A stretch of DNA of 39,201 nucleotides from Clostridia bacterium (GTDB taxonomy: Bacteria; Bacillota; Clostridia; Oscillospirales; CAG-382): contig JAFOBR010000098.1 of the NCBI GenBank assembly GCA_017381715.1, positions 1-39,201 of the forward strand. The letters are read 5' to 3'. Made by a program: the position numbers and the translations under genes. The notes beneath the pieces are model-generated. The model was given only the letters and a program-made list of their open reading frames with translations. It did not search any database and was not told the origin of the DNA. Numbering within the stretch: the first letter of the stretch is position 1; each line of letters begins with the position of its first letter. Below, in pieces: positions 1 to 7,055 of the stretch.

Positions 1-876
1 AAGCCCATTATATAATTTTTCACCGTTCATTTCGTAATTGTATGATAATCCATCTTGAAGCGGTGGCAACCCTTTTTCTCTAATCCTGAATAGTTTAATT
101 CCTGCGTTATGACATTTGCAGTTCTTCTCGAGATCTCGCTTGAGTGCACTTTCGCTTCTGTGGAAACGTCCGTCTATTTCTATTGCAACAGAGGCTTCTT
201 GGTTATATAAATCCAATTCAAACGTTCCAAGCCCTATGCTTTTTAATTGACTTTTTGAACTTTTCGTAAAACCGATTTCTTTAAGGTAGTAAGCTATACT
301 TGACTCCTGCAACGAAATAGTTCCGTCATATTTTGGATGGGATATAGAACCGGAAGAAAATTGGCCATAGTCGACAGAACTAATTATTATCCCATCTTCA
401 AAAGTAATTTCAATATTATGATAACTATCATATCCAGTAATTGTTGCGGTGAGTCCGCAGTTCATTTTTCGTTTTTCACCCAATCTGTTTTTTGCCATAC
501 TTTCAGATGTTTGGCCTGGGTGAGCAATATGACCATTTTTGAATTCTTTATAAGCGCAATTCTTCCTAACAACACCATCCTCGAATTCCACGTCAACGAT
601 TTTTGAGTTCGTATAGTGTATTATTTTAGCGGTCATGCCGTTTGACATTTGTCTTACTTCACCAGTTTTATCTCTCAATTTGGATTTGTGTAGAGCATTA
701 GGATGACCGATTAACCCTTTAGTAAAGCTTGCGTACGTTTTGTTTTTTACCGTTACGCCATCTTCAAATTGCACATCAATTTCTGCGGAAGATTTGTAGC
801 GTGAAATAACGGCTTTCATTCCGTTTTTCATAATTTTCGTTTCGCCCAATCGGTCTTTGGGTCGTGGTCCGCTCAT
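1..876 (-). CDS. Three-repeat protein with Vsr/DUF559-like endonuclease domain (partial, C-terminus missing)
   Basis: The frame is open from an ATG at 876 to the window edge (292 codons seen, no stop), preceded by AGGAGG four to five bases upstream. Residues about 9-59, 68-120 and 131-181 are three copies of one repeat: GE, then M.NGM.A.I..Y, then FEDG, then a Tyr/Phe pair, then G.I.HP. Residues about 188-270 look like a PD-(D/E)XK nuclease of the Vsr/DUF559 type: an ELDLY strand (D222), IEIDG (E233, D235), H239, then a KN helix (K251) and GIKLFRIRE. E191 may be the N-terminal helix glutamate. The nuclease assignment rests on this motif order. The repeat resembles small beta-rich modules of phage-associated proteins, but I cannot name it. 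Base composition is clearly more AT-rich than the genes to the right, suggesting recent transfer. Its substrate is unknown. Confidence 0.8.
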   Translation of the reverse strand, partial: MSGPRPKDRLGETKIMKNGMKAVISRYKSSAEIDVQFEDGVTVKNKTYASFTKGLIGHPNALHKSKLRDKTGEVRQMSNGMTAKIIHYTNSKIVDVEFEDGVVRKNCAYKEFKNGHIAHPGQTSESMAKNRLGEKRKMNCGLTATITGYDSYHNIEITFEDGIIISSVDYGQFSSGSISHPKYDGTISLQESSIAYYLKEIGFTKSSKSQLKSIGLGTFELDLYNQEASVAIEIDGRFHRSESALKRDLEKNCKCHNAGIKLFRIREKGLPPLQDGLSYNYEMNGEKLYNGL

Positions 877-931
877 GAACGGCACCTCCTCGCAAAAACA
901 TATAAAGGGATGGGACAACCATCACTAGTGT

Positions 932-937
932 ATTATA
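932..937 (-). promoter_or_regulatory. Possible -10 box for the repeat-nuclease gene
   Basis: A perfect TATAAT lies on the minus strand 55 bases upstream of the ATG at 876. No convincing -35 box sits 16-18 bases further upstream, so this is only a candidate. Confidence 0.35.
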
Positions 938-960
938 CTCGGGAAGAAAGTTTGAAACAC

Positions 961-1272
961 TTATTCGCAAAATCCTCTGCTGCAGCCGGAGCAGCGGAGC
1001 AGGCTGTCTATTGTGTTTTTGATAACGTTTGCAAGGCAGTTATCGGATATGCTGTAAAGCACCTCTCTGCCGTTTCTGCGTACCTTTAAAAGTCCTGCTT
1101 CTTTCAGCAGTTTAAGATGGTGGCTTACCGCAGGGGAGGACATTCCCACCGCCTCTGCCGTGCTTTGCACGCTGGCTTCCGCATAACACAGATAATGAAA
1201 TATTTTAAGCCGCGTAGCGTCCGAAAGCAGCTTAAAGCTGTCTGCCGCCGCGACGAATGTGTCTTTTTCCAT
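961..1272 (-). CDS. ArsR/SmtB-family winged-helix repressor
   Basis: A 103-residue protein with a typical ArsR winged helix: a helix with LLSDATRLKIFHYL, a recognition helix around MSSPAVSHHLKLLKEAGL, and a wing around RRNGREVLYSI. I start at 1272 rather than at upstream in-frame codons because GGAAG lies eight bases before that ATG. The last 13 residues hold three cysteines (C.GC....C), a possible metal- or thiol-sensing site, though the classical ArsR CxC of helix alpha-3 is absent. It is divergent from the cysteine desulfurase/scaffold genes, so it probably controls itself and them. Clostridial isc loci more often carry the Rrf2-family IscR, so the family here is notable. Its ligand cannot be read from sequence. 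Confidence 0.9.
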   Translation of the reverse strand: MEKDTFVAAADSFKLLSDATRLKIFHYLCYAEASVQSTAEAVGMSSPAVSHHLKLLKEAGLLKVRRNGREVLYSISDNCLANVIKNTIDSLLRCSGCSRGFCE

Positions 1273-1294
1273 AAAAACACTTCCTTTCATAAAT

Positions 1295-1323
1295 ATTATA
1301 ATCGTATTTTCGCTAAATGTCAA
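1295..1323 (-). promoter_or_regulatory. Promoter of the ArsR-family gene
   Basis: On the minus strand TTGACA (1318-1323) is followed after 17 bases by TATAAT (1295-1300). This is a consensus sigma-A-type promoter 23 bases from the ATG at 1272. It lies back-to-back with the plus-strand promoter at 1333-1360. Confidence 0.8.
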
Positions 1324-1332
1324 CAAAACCTA

Positions 1333-1360
1333 TTGACTTTATAAAACAACTGGGTATAAT
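1333..1360 (+). promoter_or_regulatory. Promoter of the iscS-iscU-hslO operon
   Basis: TTGACT (1333-1338) and TATAAT (1355-1360) are separated by 16 bases and lie just upstream of the palindrome at 1373-1392 and the iscS start at 1409. The -35 boxes of the two divergent promoters are only nine bases apart, so one bound repressor could affect both. Confidence 0.75.
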
Positions 1361-1372
1361 AGTATTGACAAT

Positions 1373-1392
1373 GATTAAACAACCGTTTAATC
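1373..1392 (+). promoter_or_regulatory. Perfect 8-4-8 palindrome, candidate ArsR operator
   Basis: GATTAAAC (1373-1380) and its exact reverse complement GTTTAATC (1385-1392) flank AACC. The palindrome sits between the -10 box and the ribosome binding site of iscS, overlapping the expected start of transcription, as a repressor site would. Dimeric ArsR proteins bind such inverted repeats. The assignment to this repressor is inferred from position only. Confidence 0.6.
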
Positions 1393-1408
1393 GGAAGGAG
1401 AAAACCTG

Positions 1409-2584
1409 ATGAAACGTGTATATATGGATAACGCCGCTACCACGGAAATTTCCTCTGCGGCGATAAATGCGATGACCGAAGCGTGGAAGACCTACGGAAA
1501 TCCTTCCTCCCTTCACGGGGCGGGAAGAGAAGCCTTCTTTATGCTGGATAAGGCGAGAGAAGACGTAGCAAACGCTTTGGGCGCAGATAAAAAAGAAATT
1601 TACTTCACCTCCGGCGGAAGTGAAAGCGATAACTGGGCGATAATCGGTGCCGCAAAGGCAATGGCTTTAAAGGGCAAAAAGGAAATAATTTCCACCGCTA
1701 TCGAGCATCACGCAGTTCTTCACACCCTGAACGCTCTTGAAAAAGAGGGATTCACCGTAAAGCTTCTTCCCGTATCTGCGGACGGATACGTAACCGCAAA
1801 GCAGGTGGAAGAAGCAATAACCGAAAATACGGCGCTGGTTACCGTTATGATGGCGAATAACGAGATCGGTACTATCCAGCCCATAGCCGAAATCGGCGAG
1901 ATATGCCACAGTAAGGGAGTGCTTTTTCATACCGATGCCGTTCAGGCTGTGGGACATATTCCCGTTGACGTAAAGGCGCTTAACGTGGATATGCTCTCCC
2001 TTTCGGGACACAAGTTCCACGGCCCCAAGGGTGTGGGCGCGCTGTATGTCCGCAAGGGAATACGTCTTCCCAACCTTATAAACGGTGGTGCGCAGGAAAG
2101 CGGTCGCCGTGCAGGAACCGAAAATCTTGCGGGCATCTGCGGAATGGCGGCGGCACTTAAAGAGGCTATCGAAAATATGGAAGCCAACAACGCAAAGATC
2201 ATTCCTCTTCGGGACAAGCTTATAAACGGACTCACCGCAGTAGAGCGCACCCGTCTTAACGGAGGAAGAGAAAACCGCGTACCCAACAACGTGTCCGTTT
2301 GCTTTGAGGGAATCGAGGGAGAATCCCTCCTTCTCTGGCTTGATGCAAAGGGAATCTGCGCATCCAGCGGAAGCGCTTGTACCTCCGGCTCTCTGGATCC
2401 CAGCCACGTGCTGTTGGCGATAGGACTTATACACGAGATAGCCCACGGCTCTCTCCGTTTGTCTCTTTCCGAGCATACCACCGAAGAAGAGGTGGATTAC
2501 GTTCTTGAAACCGTACCCGGTATAGTTAAATATTTAAGAGAAATGTCACCCGTGTGGGAAAAGATAGTTAAAGAGGAGAAATAA
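1409..2584 (+). CDS. iscS: Cysteine desulfurase (NifS/IscS type)
   Basis: A fold-type I PLP enzyme that takes sulfur from cysteine and passes it as persulfide to scaffold and tRNA-thiolation partners. The 391-residue length fits the family. Visible motifs are YMDNAATT at the N-terminus, a SGGSESDN cofactor loop (about 68-75), EHH (99-101), HTDAVQ (174-179), the PLP lysine in SGHK (K202), and the catalytic cysteine in SSGSACTSGS (C324). GGAAGGAG lies eight bases before the ATG. The stop is two bases from the scaffold gene, whose ribosome binding site is inside this gene. Possible clients in the window are the adjacent scaffold and MnmA at 28.3 kb. Downstream of an ArsR promoter region with a palindrome. 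Confidence 0.96.
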   Translation: MKRVYMDNAATTEISSAAINAMTEAWKTYGNPSSLHGAGREAFFMLDKAREDVANALGADKKEIYFTSGGSESDNWAIIGAAKAMALKGKKEIISTAIEHHAVLHTLNALEKEGFTVKLLPVSADGYVTAKQVEEAITENTALVTVMMANNEIGTIQPIAEIGEICHSKGVLFHTDAVQAVGHIPVDVKALNVDMLSLSGHKFHGPKGVGALYVRKGIRLPNLINGGAQESGRRAGTENLAGICGMAAALKEAIENMEANNAKIIPLRDKLINGLTAVERTRLNGGRENRVPNNVSVCFEGIEGESLLLWLDAKGICASSGSACTSGSLDPSHVLLAIGLIHEIAHGSLRLSLSEHTTEEEVDYVLETVPGIVKYLREMSPVWEKIVKEEK

Positions 2585-2586
2585 TT

Positions 2587-3039
2587 ATGATATACAGCGA
2601 AAAAGTAATGGACCATTTCCAGAACCCCCGCAACGTTGGCAAGATCGATGATGCCGACGGTGTAGGTGAGGTAGGCAACGCAAAATGCGGAGATATAATG
2701 AAGATTTATCTTAAGGTTGATGATAACGGAATTATCACCGACGTTAAGTTCAATACCTACGGCTGTGCATCAGCTATCGCTACCAGCTCTATGGCTACCG
2801 AGCTTATCAAGGGTAAAAGCGTTGAAGAAGCGCTCACCCTTTCCAACAAGGCTGTTGTAGAGGCTTTGGACGGTCTGCCTCCCGTAAAGATTCACTGCTC
2901 CGTTTTGGCAGAAGAAGCTGTTCGTGCCGCTGTTGCGGATTATTACAAGCGCAAGGGCATCGATAAAGAGATCCCCGGCTGTACCGGTGATTGCTCCTGC
3001 TGTCATCTTCACGATGAGCATTGCGGTGAAGAAGAATGA
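2587..3039 (+). CDS. iscU: IscU/NifU-like Fe-S scaffold with Cys/His-rich tail
   Basis: A 150-residue scaffold on which iron-sulfur clusters are assembled from desulfurase-derived sulfur. The N-terminus (YSEKVMDHFQNPRNVG) and the three conserved cysteines are present: C34 in NAKCGD, C60 in YGCASA, and C104 in KIHCSVLAEEA. The aspartate two residues after C34 is also conserved. After the normal fold ends near residue 125, the protein carries a tail with six cysteines and several histidines (residues 132-146), beyond the minimal IscU fold. The tail may bind metal or may only be a clostridial lineage feature. No HscA/HscB chaperones or ferredoxin are nearby, as is common in the Firmicutes. It overlaps hslO by four bases. 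Confidence 0.94.
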   Translation: MIYSEKVMDHFQNPRNVGKIDDADGVGEVGNAKCGDIMKIYLKVDDNGIITDVKFNTYGCASAIATSSMATELIKGKSVEEALTLSNKAVVEALDGLPPVKIHCSVLAEEAVRAAVADYYKRKGIDKEIPGCTGDCSCCHLHDEHCGEEE

Positions 3040-3911
3040 GCAGAGTAATACGCGCTATGACACGGGACGGTTCCGCCCGTGCCTTGATAGCAGACACGCG
3101 AGATATTGTTAACGAAGCAATTAAAATACATTCCACCGAACCCACCGCCTCTGCGGCGCTGGGCAGAGTTCTTACCGCCTGCTCTATGATGGGCACTCTT
3201 TTGGGCGAGGAGGAAGATATGCTCACCCTCCGCTTTAAAGGCAACGGAGAGGGCGGAAGCGTTGTTGCGTCTTCCGATTGGAAGGGCAACGTCCGCGGAT
3301 TTATTCAAAATCCCGCCTGCGACCTTCCCTTGCGTCCCGATGGAAAGCTTAACGTGGGATGCTGTATCGGAAAAGGAAATATGTACGTACTCCGTGACGT
3401 GGGCGGCGAAGAGCCTTACGTGGGTATTGCAAATATAGTAAGCGGCGAAGTTGCAGAGGATATCGCATCCTATTACGCCAACAGCGAACAGGTTCCCACC
3501 GTTTGCGCTTTGGGCGTACTTGTGGACAGAGACCGTACCTGCGCATGCTCAGGCGGAGCGCTTATACAGCTTTTGCCCTTTGCAGACCCTGCGGTTACCG
3601 AAATATTGGAGAAAAACGCATCCTCCGCACCTCCCATAACCAAGATGCTGGCAGAAAAATCCTTAGAGGAAATACTTGCGGTATATCTTGAAGGTATCGA
3701 ATACGATGTGTTTGATGAAATTCAAAACGGCTATGAATGTAACTGCTCCCGCGAGCGTACGGACCGTGCTTTGGTTTCTTTGGGTAAAAAAGAGCTTACG
3801 GAAATTTACGAAAGCGAAGAAAAAACCGAAATGACCTGCCAGTTCTGCGGAAGAAAATATTCTTATACCAAGCAGGAAATAGCCAAGCTCATTAAGGAGG
3901 TAAAAGCATGA
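3036..3911 (+). CDS. hslO: Redox-regulated chaperone Hsp33
   Basis: Hsp33 is a holdase switched on by oxidation and unfolding in the cytoplasm. The 291-residue length fits. The C-terminal zinc switch is intact: CNC (C235, C237) and CQFC (C268, C271). The N-terminal core has the usual MSRVIRAMTRDGSARA start and the GR.L.A...M motif. The ATG overlaps the scaffold gene's TGA, so the two are translationally coupled. Placement after Fe-S genes links an oxidative-stress chaperone to an oxidation-sensitive pathway. Additional cysteines (C95, C109, C110, C157, C169, C171) lie outside the switch. Confidence 0.96.
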   Translation: MSRVIRAMTRDGSARALIADTRDIVNEAIKIHSTEPTASAALGRVLTACSMMGTLLGEEEDMLTLRFKGNGEGGSVVASSDWKGNVRGFIQNPACDLPLRPDGKLNVGCCIGKGNMYVLRDVGGEEPYVGIANIVSGEVAEDIASYYANSEQVPTVCALGVLVDRDRTCACSGGALIQLLPFADPAVTEILEKNASSAPPITKMLAEKSLEEILAVYLEGIEYDVFDEIQNGYECNCSRERTDRALVSLGKKELTEIYESEEKTEMTCQFCGRKYSYTKQEIAKLIKEVKA

Positions 3912-4987
3912 ACGGAAGAAAAGTTTTTGAAAAAATCTCTGCGCTGGGATACGGCGCCGCACTGTTCTTTGATGAAGTGAATATGCACTATATAAGCGGA
4001 TTTTTCTCTACAGACGGCTTTTTGCTTGTGAGTAAGGAAGAAACTGCGCTGGTTATAGATTCCCGTTATTTTGAGGCGGCTTCCCGCGCAAAGGCAGACG
4101 GACTTTTGTTTGAAGACGTCAACCTTTATCTGCTTGACAGAAGCACCTTCAGAATTCTGGGCGAAATGTTCGAAAAACAGGGAATTACCAACGTTTGCTT
4201 TGACAGCGAGCGTACCACCGTTGCGAGAGAAAAAGCTCTTTCCGAATTCTTCCCCTCCGTTAAATTTGAGGGCGTAAGCGATATATGTGGCGAATTCCGC
4301 AGAGTAAAGACCGCCCGCGAGGTTGAAAATATCCGCGCAGCACAGCGTATAACGGATAAGGCGTTTTTACACGTGCTCAATTTTATCCGTCCCGGCGTAA
4401 CCGAAAAAGAGGTTGCCGCAGAGCTCGAATACGCAATGCGCAAAAACGGTGCAGACGGCTTTGCTTTCGAGACTATCGCGGTTTCCGGCAAAAACAGCTC
4501 TCTGCCTCACGGTGTTCCTTCCGATACGGTTCTTACGGAAAACGCATTCCTTACCATGGATTTCGGCGCACGTTATAACGGCTATTGCTCGGATATGACC
4601 CGTACCGTGGTTTTGGGCAAGGCGGATGAAAAGACAAAACATATTTACGAAACCGTTCTTGAAGCGCAAAAGCGGGGTATTGCCGCCGCAAAAGCCGGAG
4701 TTGACGGTGCAAGCGTAGACGCCGCCGCAAGAGATTATATAAATTCCTGCGGCTATGAAGGTAAGTTCGGACATTCTTTGGGACATTCACTCGGCCTGGA
4801 AATACACGAATCTCCCAGATTCTCTTCCAGAAGCACGGATATTTTCGTTCCCGGAAACATTATGACAGTTGAACCGGGTATATATATCGAGGGCTTTGGC
4901 GGCTGCAGAATCGAGGATATGGTGCTTATAACCGAAAACGGATGCGAAAATCTTACAAATTCTCCCAAGGAACTTATTGAACTGTAA
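3908..4987 (+). CDS. Xaa-Pro aminopeptidase-like M24B metallopeptidase
   Basis: A 359-residue protein with a creatinase-like N-terminal domain (about 1-130) and a pita-bread peptidase domain. The dinuclear metal ligands can be placed: D218 in TMDFGA, D229 in CSDMTRT, H293 in HSLGHSLG, E322 in TVEPGIY, and E336 in CRIEDMV. This pattern matches proline-specific aminopeptidases (YqhT/PepQ group), which release an N-terminal residue before proline. Exact dipeptidase versus aminopeptidase specificity is not readable. AGGAGG lies seven bases before the ATG, which overlaps the hslO stop. It stands directly upstream of efp, a common Firmicutes arrangement that pairs proline peptide turnover with proline-stall rescue. 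Confidence 0.93.
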   Translation: MNGRKVFEKISALGYGAALFFDEVNMHYISGFFSTDGFLLVSKEETALVIDSRYFEAASRAKADGLLFEDVNLYLLDRSTFRILGEMFEKQGITNVCFDSERTTVAREKALSEFFPSVKFEGVSDICGEFRRVKTAREVENIRAAQRITDKAFLHVLNFIRPGVTEKEVAAELEYAMRKNGADGFAFETIAVSGKNSSLPHGVPSDTVLTENAFLTMDFGARYNGYCSDMTRTVVLGKADEKTKHIYETVLEAQKRGIAAAKAGVDGASVDAAARDYINSCGYEGKFGHSLGHSLGLEIHESPRFSSRSTDIFVPGNIMTVEPGIYIEGFGGCRIEDMVLITENGCENLTNSPKELIEL

Positions 4988-4995
4988 AAAAACTG

Positions 4996-5024
4996 TTGAC
5001 AAAAACGCAATTTTTGTATACAAT
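4996..5024 (+). promoter_or_regulatory. Promoter of efp
   Basis: TTGACA (4996-5001) and TACAAT (5019-5024) are 17 bases apart, starting just after the M24 peptidase stop. The promoter would let efp be expressed independently of the upstream operon. A leader of roughly 45 bases precedes the ATG at 5078. Confidence 0.75.
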
Positions 5025-5077
5025 ATGTAGAGATAAAAAAGAGTTCTGCGTGTATATGCAGACGAAGGAGGATATAT

Positions 5078-5635
5078 ATGTTATCTGCAGGCGATTTCAG
5101 AAACGGCCTTACTTTCGAAATGGATGGACAAGTAATGCAGGTTGTTGAATTCCAGCACGTTAAACCCGGTAAAGGTGCGGCTTTCGTTCGTACCAAGATG
5201 AGAAACGTTATCACCGGTGCCGTTATTGAAACATCTTTCAACCCCACCGCAAAGTTCCCTTCCGCTACCGTTGAAAAGAAGGATATGGAATATTCCTATA
5301 GCGACGGCGATCTTTACTACTTTATGGATATGCAGACCTTTGATCAGGTTCCTCTTAACAGCGATAAGCTTCCCGATAGCTTTAAGTTCGTTAAGGAAGG
5401 CCACCAGTGCCGTCTGCTTTCCTACAAGGGCAGTGTTTTCTCTGTTGAACCTCCCATGTTCGTTGAACTTGAGATCACCGAAACCGAACCCGGCGTAAAG
5501 GGCAACACCGCTACCAACGTTACCAAGAACGCAACTGTTGAAACCGGCGCTGTTATCAGAGTACCTATTTTTGTTAACGAAGGCGACGTAGTTAAGATAG
5601 ACACCCGTACCGGCGAATATCTTGAGCGTGTATAA
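5078..5635 (+). CDS. efp: Translation elongation factor P
   Basis: EF-P binds between the P and E sites and relieves ribosome stalling at polyproline stretches. The 185-residue length and three-barrel layout fit: KOW-like domain I (about 1-65), domain II, and OB domain III ending in RTGEYLERV. The tip loop reads KPGKGAAFV with lysine 32, the position modified in many bacteria. The loop composition resembles Bacillus (5-aminopentanol type) rather than the EpmA-lysylated proteobacterial form, but the modification enzyme is not seen here. AAGGAGG precedes the ATG. A Cys-Asp-rich protein follows 18 bases after the stop. Confidence 0.97.
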   Translation: MLSAGDFRNGLTFEMDGQVMQVVEFQHVKPGKGAAFVRTKMRNVITGAVIETSFNPTAKFPSATVEKKDMEYSYSDGDLYYFMDMQTFDQVPLNSDKLPDSFKFVKEGHQCRLLSYKGSVFSVEPPMFVELEITETEPGVKGNTATNVTKNATVETGAVIRVPIFVNEGDVVKIDTRTGEYLERV

Positions 5636-5653
5636 CGCAGAAAGGAACGTAAA

Positions 5654-6139
5654 ATGACAGTTTCCGAAAAGGCTTCCTACCTCAAGGGTCTTCTTGACGG
5701 TATGAATTACGACCAAAATTCCAACGAAGGCAAGCTTTTTGCCGCTATTCTCGATCTGCTTGAGGATCTTGCGCTTTCCGTACAGGATCTTGAAGACGAG
5801 ACCGCTATGCTCAACGAGTATATCGAAGAGATCGACGAAGATCTCGGCGAAGTTGAAAAGGATTTCTACGAATGCGAAGACGATTGCGACTGCGATTGTG
5901 ATTGCGAATGTGACGATTGCGACTGCGATTGTGACGATTGTGATTGCGACTGCGATTGCGAAGACTGCGTAGAAGAGCTTGAATGCCCCGCTTGCGGCGA
6001 AATGATTTATATCGATTCCGAAGAGATCGAGCACATGGAAAAGGTAATATGCCCTTCCTGCAACGCAGAACTTGACGTTGTTTGCAACGATTGCGAATGT
6101 GATTGTGATTGCTGCTGCGACGAAGACGATTGCGAATAA
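5654..6139 (+). CDS. CD1247-like protein with zinc ribbon and two Cys-Asp tracts
   Basis: A 161-residue acidic protein. Residues 1-72 form a predicted helical domain (SYLKGLLDGM ... LSVQDLEDE ... LGEVEKDF) like the CD1247 N-terminal family often found beside efp in Clostridia. Residues 74-105 are almost pure Cys/Asp/Glu with 14 cysteines in 32 positions. Residues 111-136 form a zinc ribbon (CPAC at 111-114, CPSC at 133-136). Residues 144-160 are a second Cys-rich tail with eight cysteines in 17. The first tract is encoded by runs of GAYTGY codons. The composition suggests binding of soft metal or redox ions, but no such function is proven. A strong terminator follows. Confidence 0.85.
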   Translation: MTVSEKASYLKGLLDGMNYDQNSNEGKLFAAILDLLEDLALSVQDLEDETAMLNEYIEEIDEDLGEVEKDFYECEDDCDCDCDCECDDCDCDCDDCDCDCDCEDCVEELECPACGEMIYIDSEEIEHMEKVICPSCNAELDVVCNDCECDCDCCCDEDDCE

Positions 6140-6152
6140 TTTTACAAACCTT

Positions 6153-6184
6153 AAAAGGGCTGTCTTTTGACATGCCCTTTTTTA
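6153..6184 (+). terminator. Rho-independent terminator after the efp operon
   Basis: AAAAGGGCTGTC pairs with GACATGCCCTTTT around a TTTT loop (12 base pairs, one bulged T), and the stem runs into a T tract ending at 6183. Confidence 0.85.
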
Positions 6185-6224
6185 GCAAGAATTTTTAACT
6201 TATTTTAATTTTAGGGTGAAAAAT

Positions 6225-7043
6225 ATGCTTAAATCTATTAATATTTGTACTTATCCCGAAACGGCTCCTCTTGACGAGGTGTTTGCCGAAGTTAAAGCCG
6301 CAGGCTTTGATTACGCAGAGCTTAATATGTATTCTGCCCGCCAGACCTATCCCAATATATGGAACGGCGCAGACGATGAAGAAATCCTCGCTGTAGGTGA
6401 ATTGGCAAAAAAACACGGCATTACTCCCGTTGGTATAGTTTCCGCAGAGCTGTGGTCCAAGTGTCTTACCGATCTCGATCCTGCTGTAAGAGAAGCAGGT
6501 ATGGAGGTTATACGCAAAATGATTCACGTTTGTGAAGTTTTGGGTATGGATACCGTTCTGGTTGTTCCCGGCGTGGTAAACGAGCAGGTAAGCTATAAGA
6601 CTGCATATGAAAATGCACAGAGCTGTCTTAAGGTGCTGGGCAAAGAAGCTGCAGCAAAGGGCGTTGTTCTGGCTATCGAAAACGTTTGGAACAAGTTCCT
6701 GCTTTCTCCTCTTGAAATGCGTCGCTTTGTAGACGAATGCGGAGAAGGCGTCGGCGCATATTTTGATGCGGGCAATATCGAGCGTGACGGATTCCAGTCT
6801 CACTGGATAGAAACTCTTGGCGAAAAGATACGCCGTGTGCACATTAAGGGCTTTGATAAAGAAAGCGGAAAGTTCGTTTATCTCAGACAAGGCACTATTG
6901 ATTGGAAGACCACATTTGATTGTCTGCGCAACGCCGGCTATGAAGGTCCCGTATCCGCAGAAATGTGGCCCGAAGAGGGAATGACCACAAAGTATGCAGT
7001 TGAAATGTTCTCTGCTGATATGGATATTATAATGAATCTTTAA
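6225..7043 (+). CDS. Sugar phosphate isomerase/epimerase-like TIM-barrel protein
   Basis: A 272-residue xylose-isomerase-like (AP-endonuclease 2 fold) barrel. Candidate metal ligands fall in the usual places: E152 (AIENVWN), D181 (YFDAGN), H206 (VHIKGF) and E246 (SAEMWP). I start at the ATG at 6225 because AGGGTG (6213-6218) is spaced correctly for it; an upstream GTG at 6216 lies inside that Shine-Dalgarno sequence. It is followed 12 bases later by a Gfo/Idh/MocA dehydrogenase. Such pairs act in succession on inositol-like or sugar-acid compounds, but the substrate is not identifiable and no transporter is nearby. Confidence 0.88.
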   Translation: MLKSINICTYPETAPLDEVFAEVKAAGFDYAELNMYSARQTYPNIWNGADDEEILAVGELAKKHGITPVGIVSAELWSKCLTDLDPAVREAGMEVIRKMIHVCEVLGMDTVLVVPGVVNEQVSYKTAYENAQSCLKVLGKEAAAKGVVLAIENVWNKFLLSPLEMRRFVDECGEGVGAYFDAGNIERDGFQSHWIETLGEKIRRVHIKGFDKESGKFVYLRQGTIDWKTTFDCLRNAGYEGPVSAEMWPEEGMTTKYAVEMFSADMDIIMNL

Positions 7044-7055
7044 GGAGTTTTTAAA

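Noticed and set aside
337..606. Plus-strand open frame of 89 codons
   Set aside because: It lies antisense to the repeat-nuclease gene, has no ribosome binding site and shows no repeat or domain pattern.
5880..5970. Cys-Asp-coding DNA as a possible CRISPR or tandem-repeat locus
   Set aside because: The units are six bases, in frame and coding, with no spacers; best explained by protein composition.
5081..6034. 317-codon minus-strand frame opposite efp and the Cys-Asp protein
   Set aside because: Its valine/isoleucine/alanine repeats are the reverse complement of the Cys-Asp codons, not a real protein.
6167..6172. TTGACA inside the terminator loop as a promoter for the isomerase gene
   Set aside because: No -10 box lies at a 16-18 base spacing.
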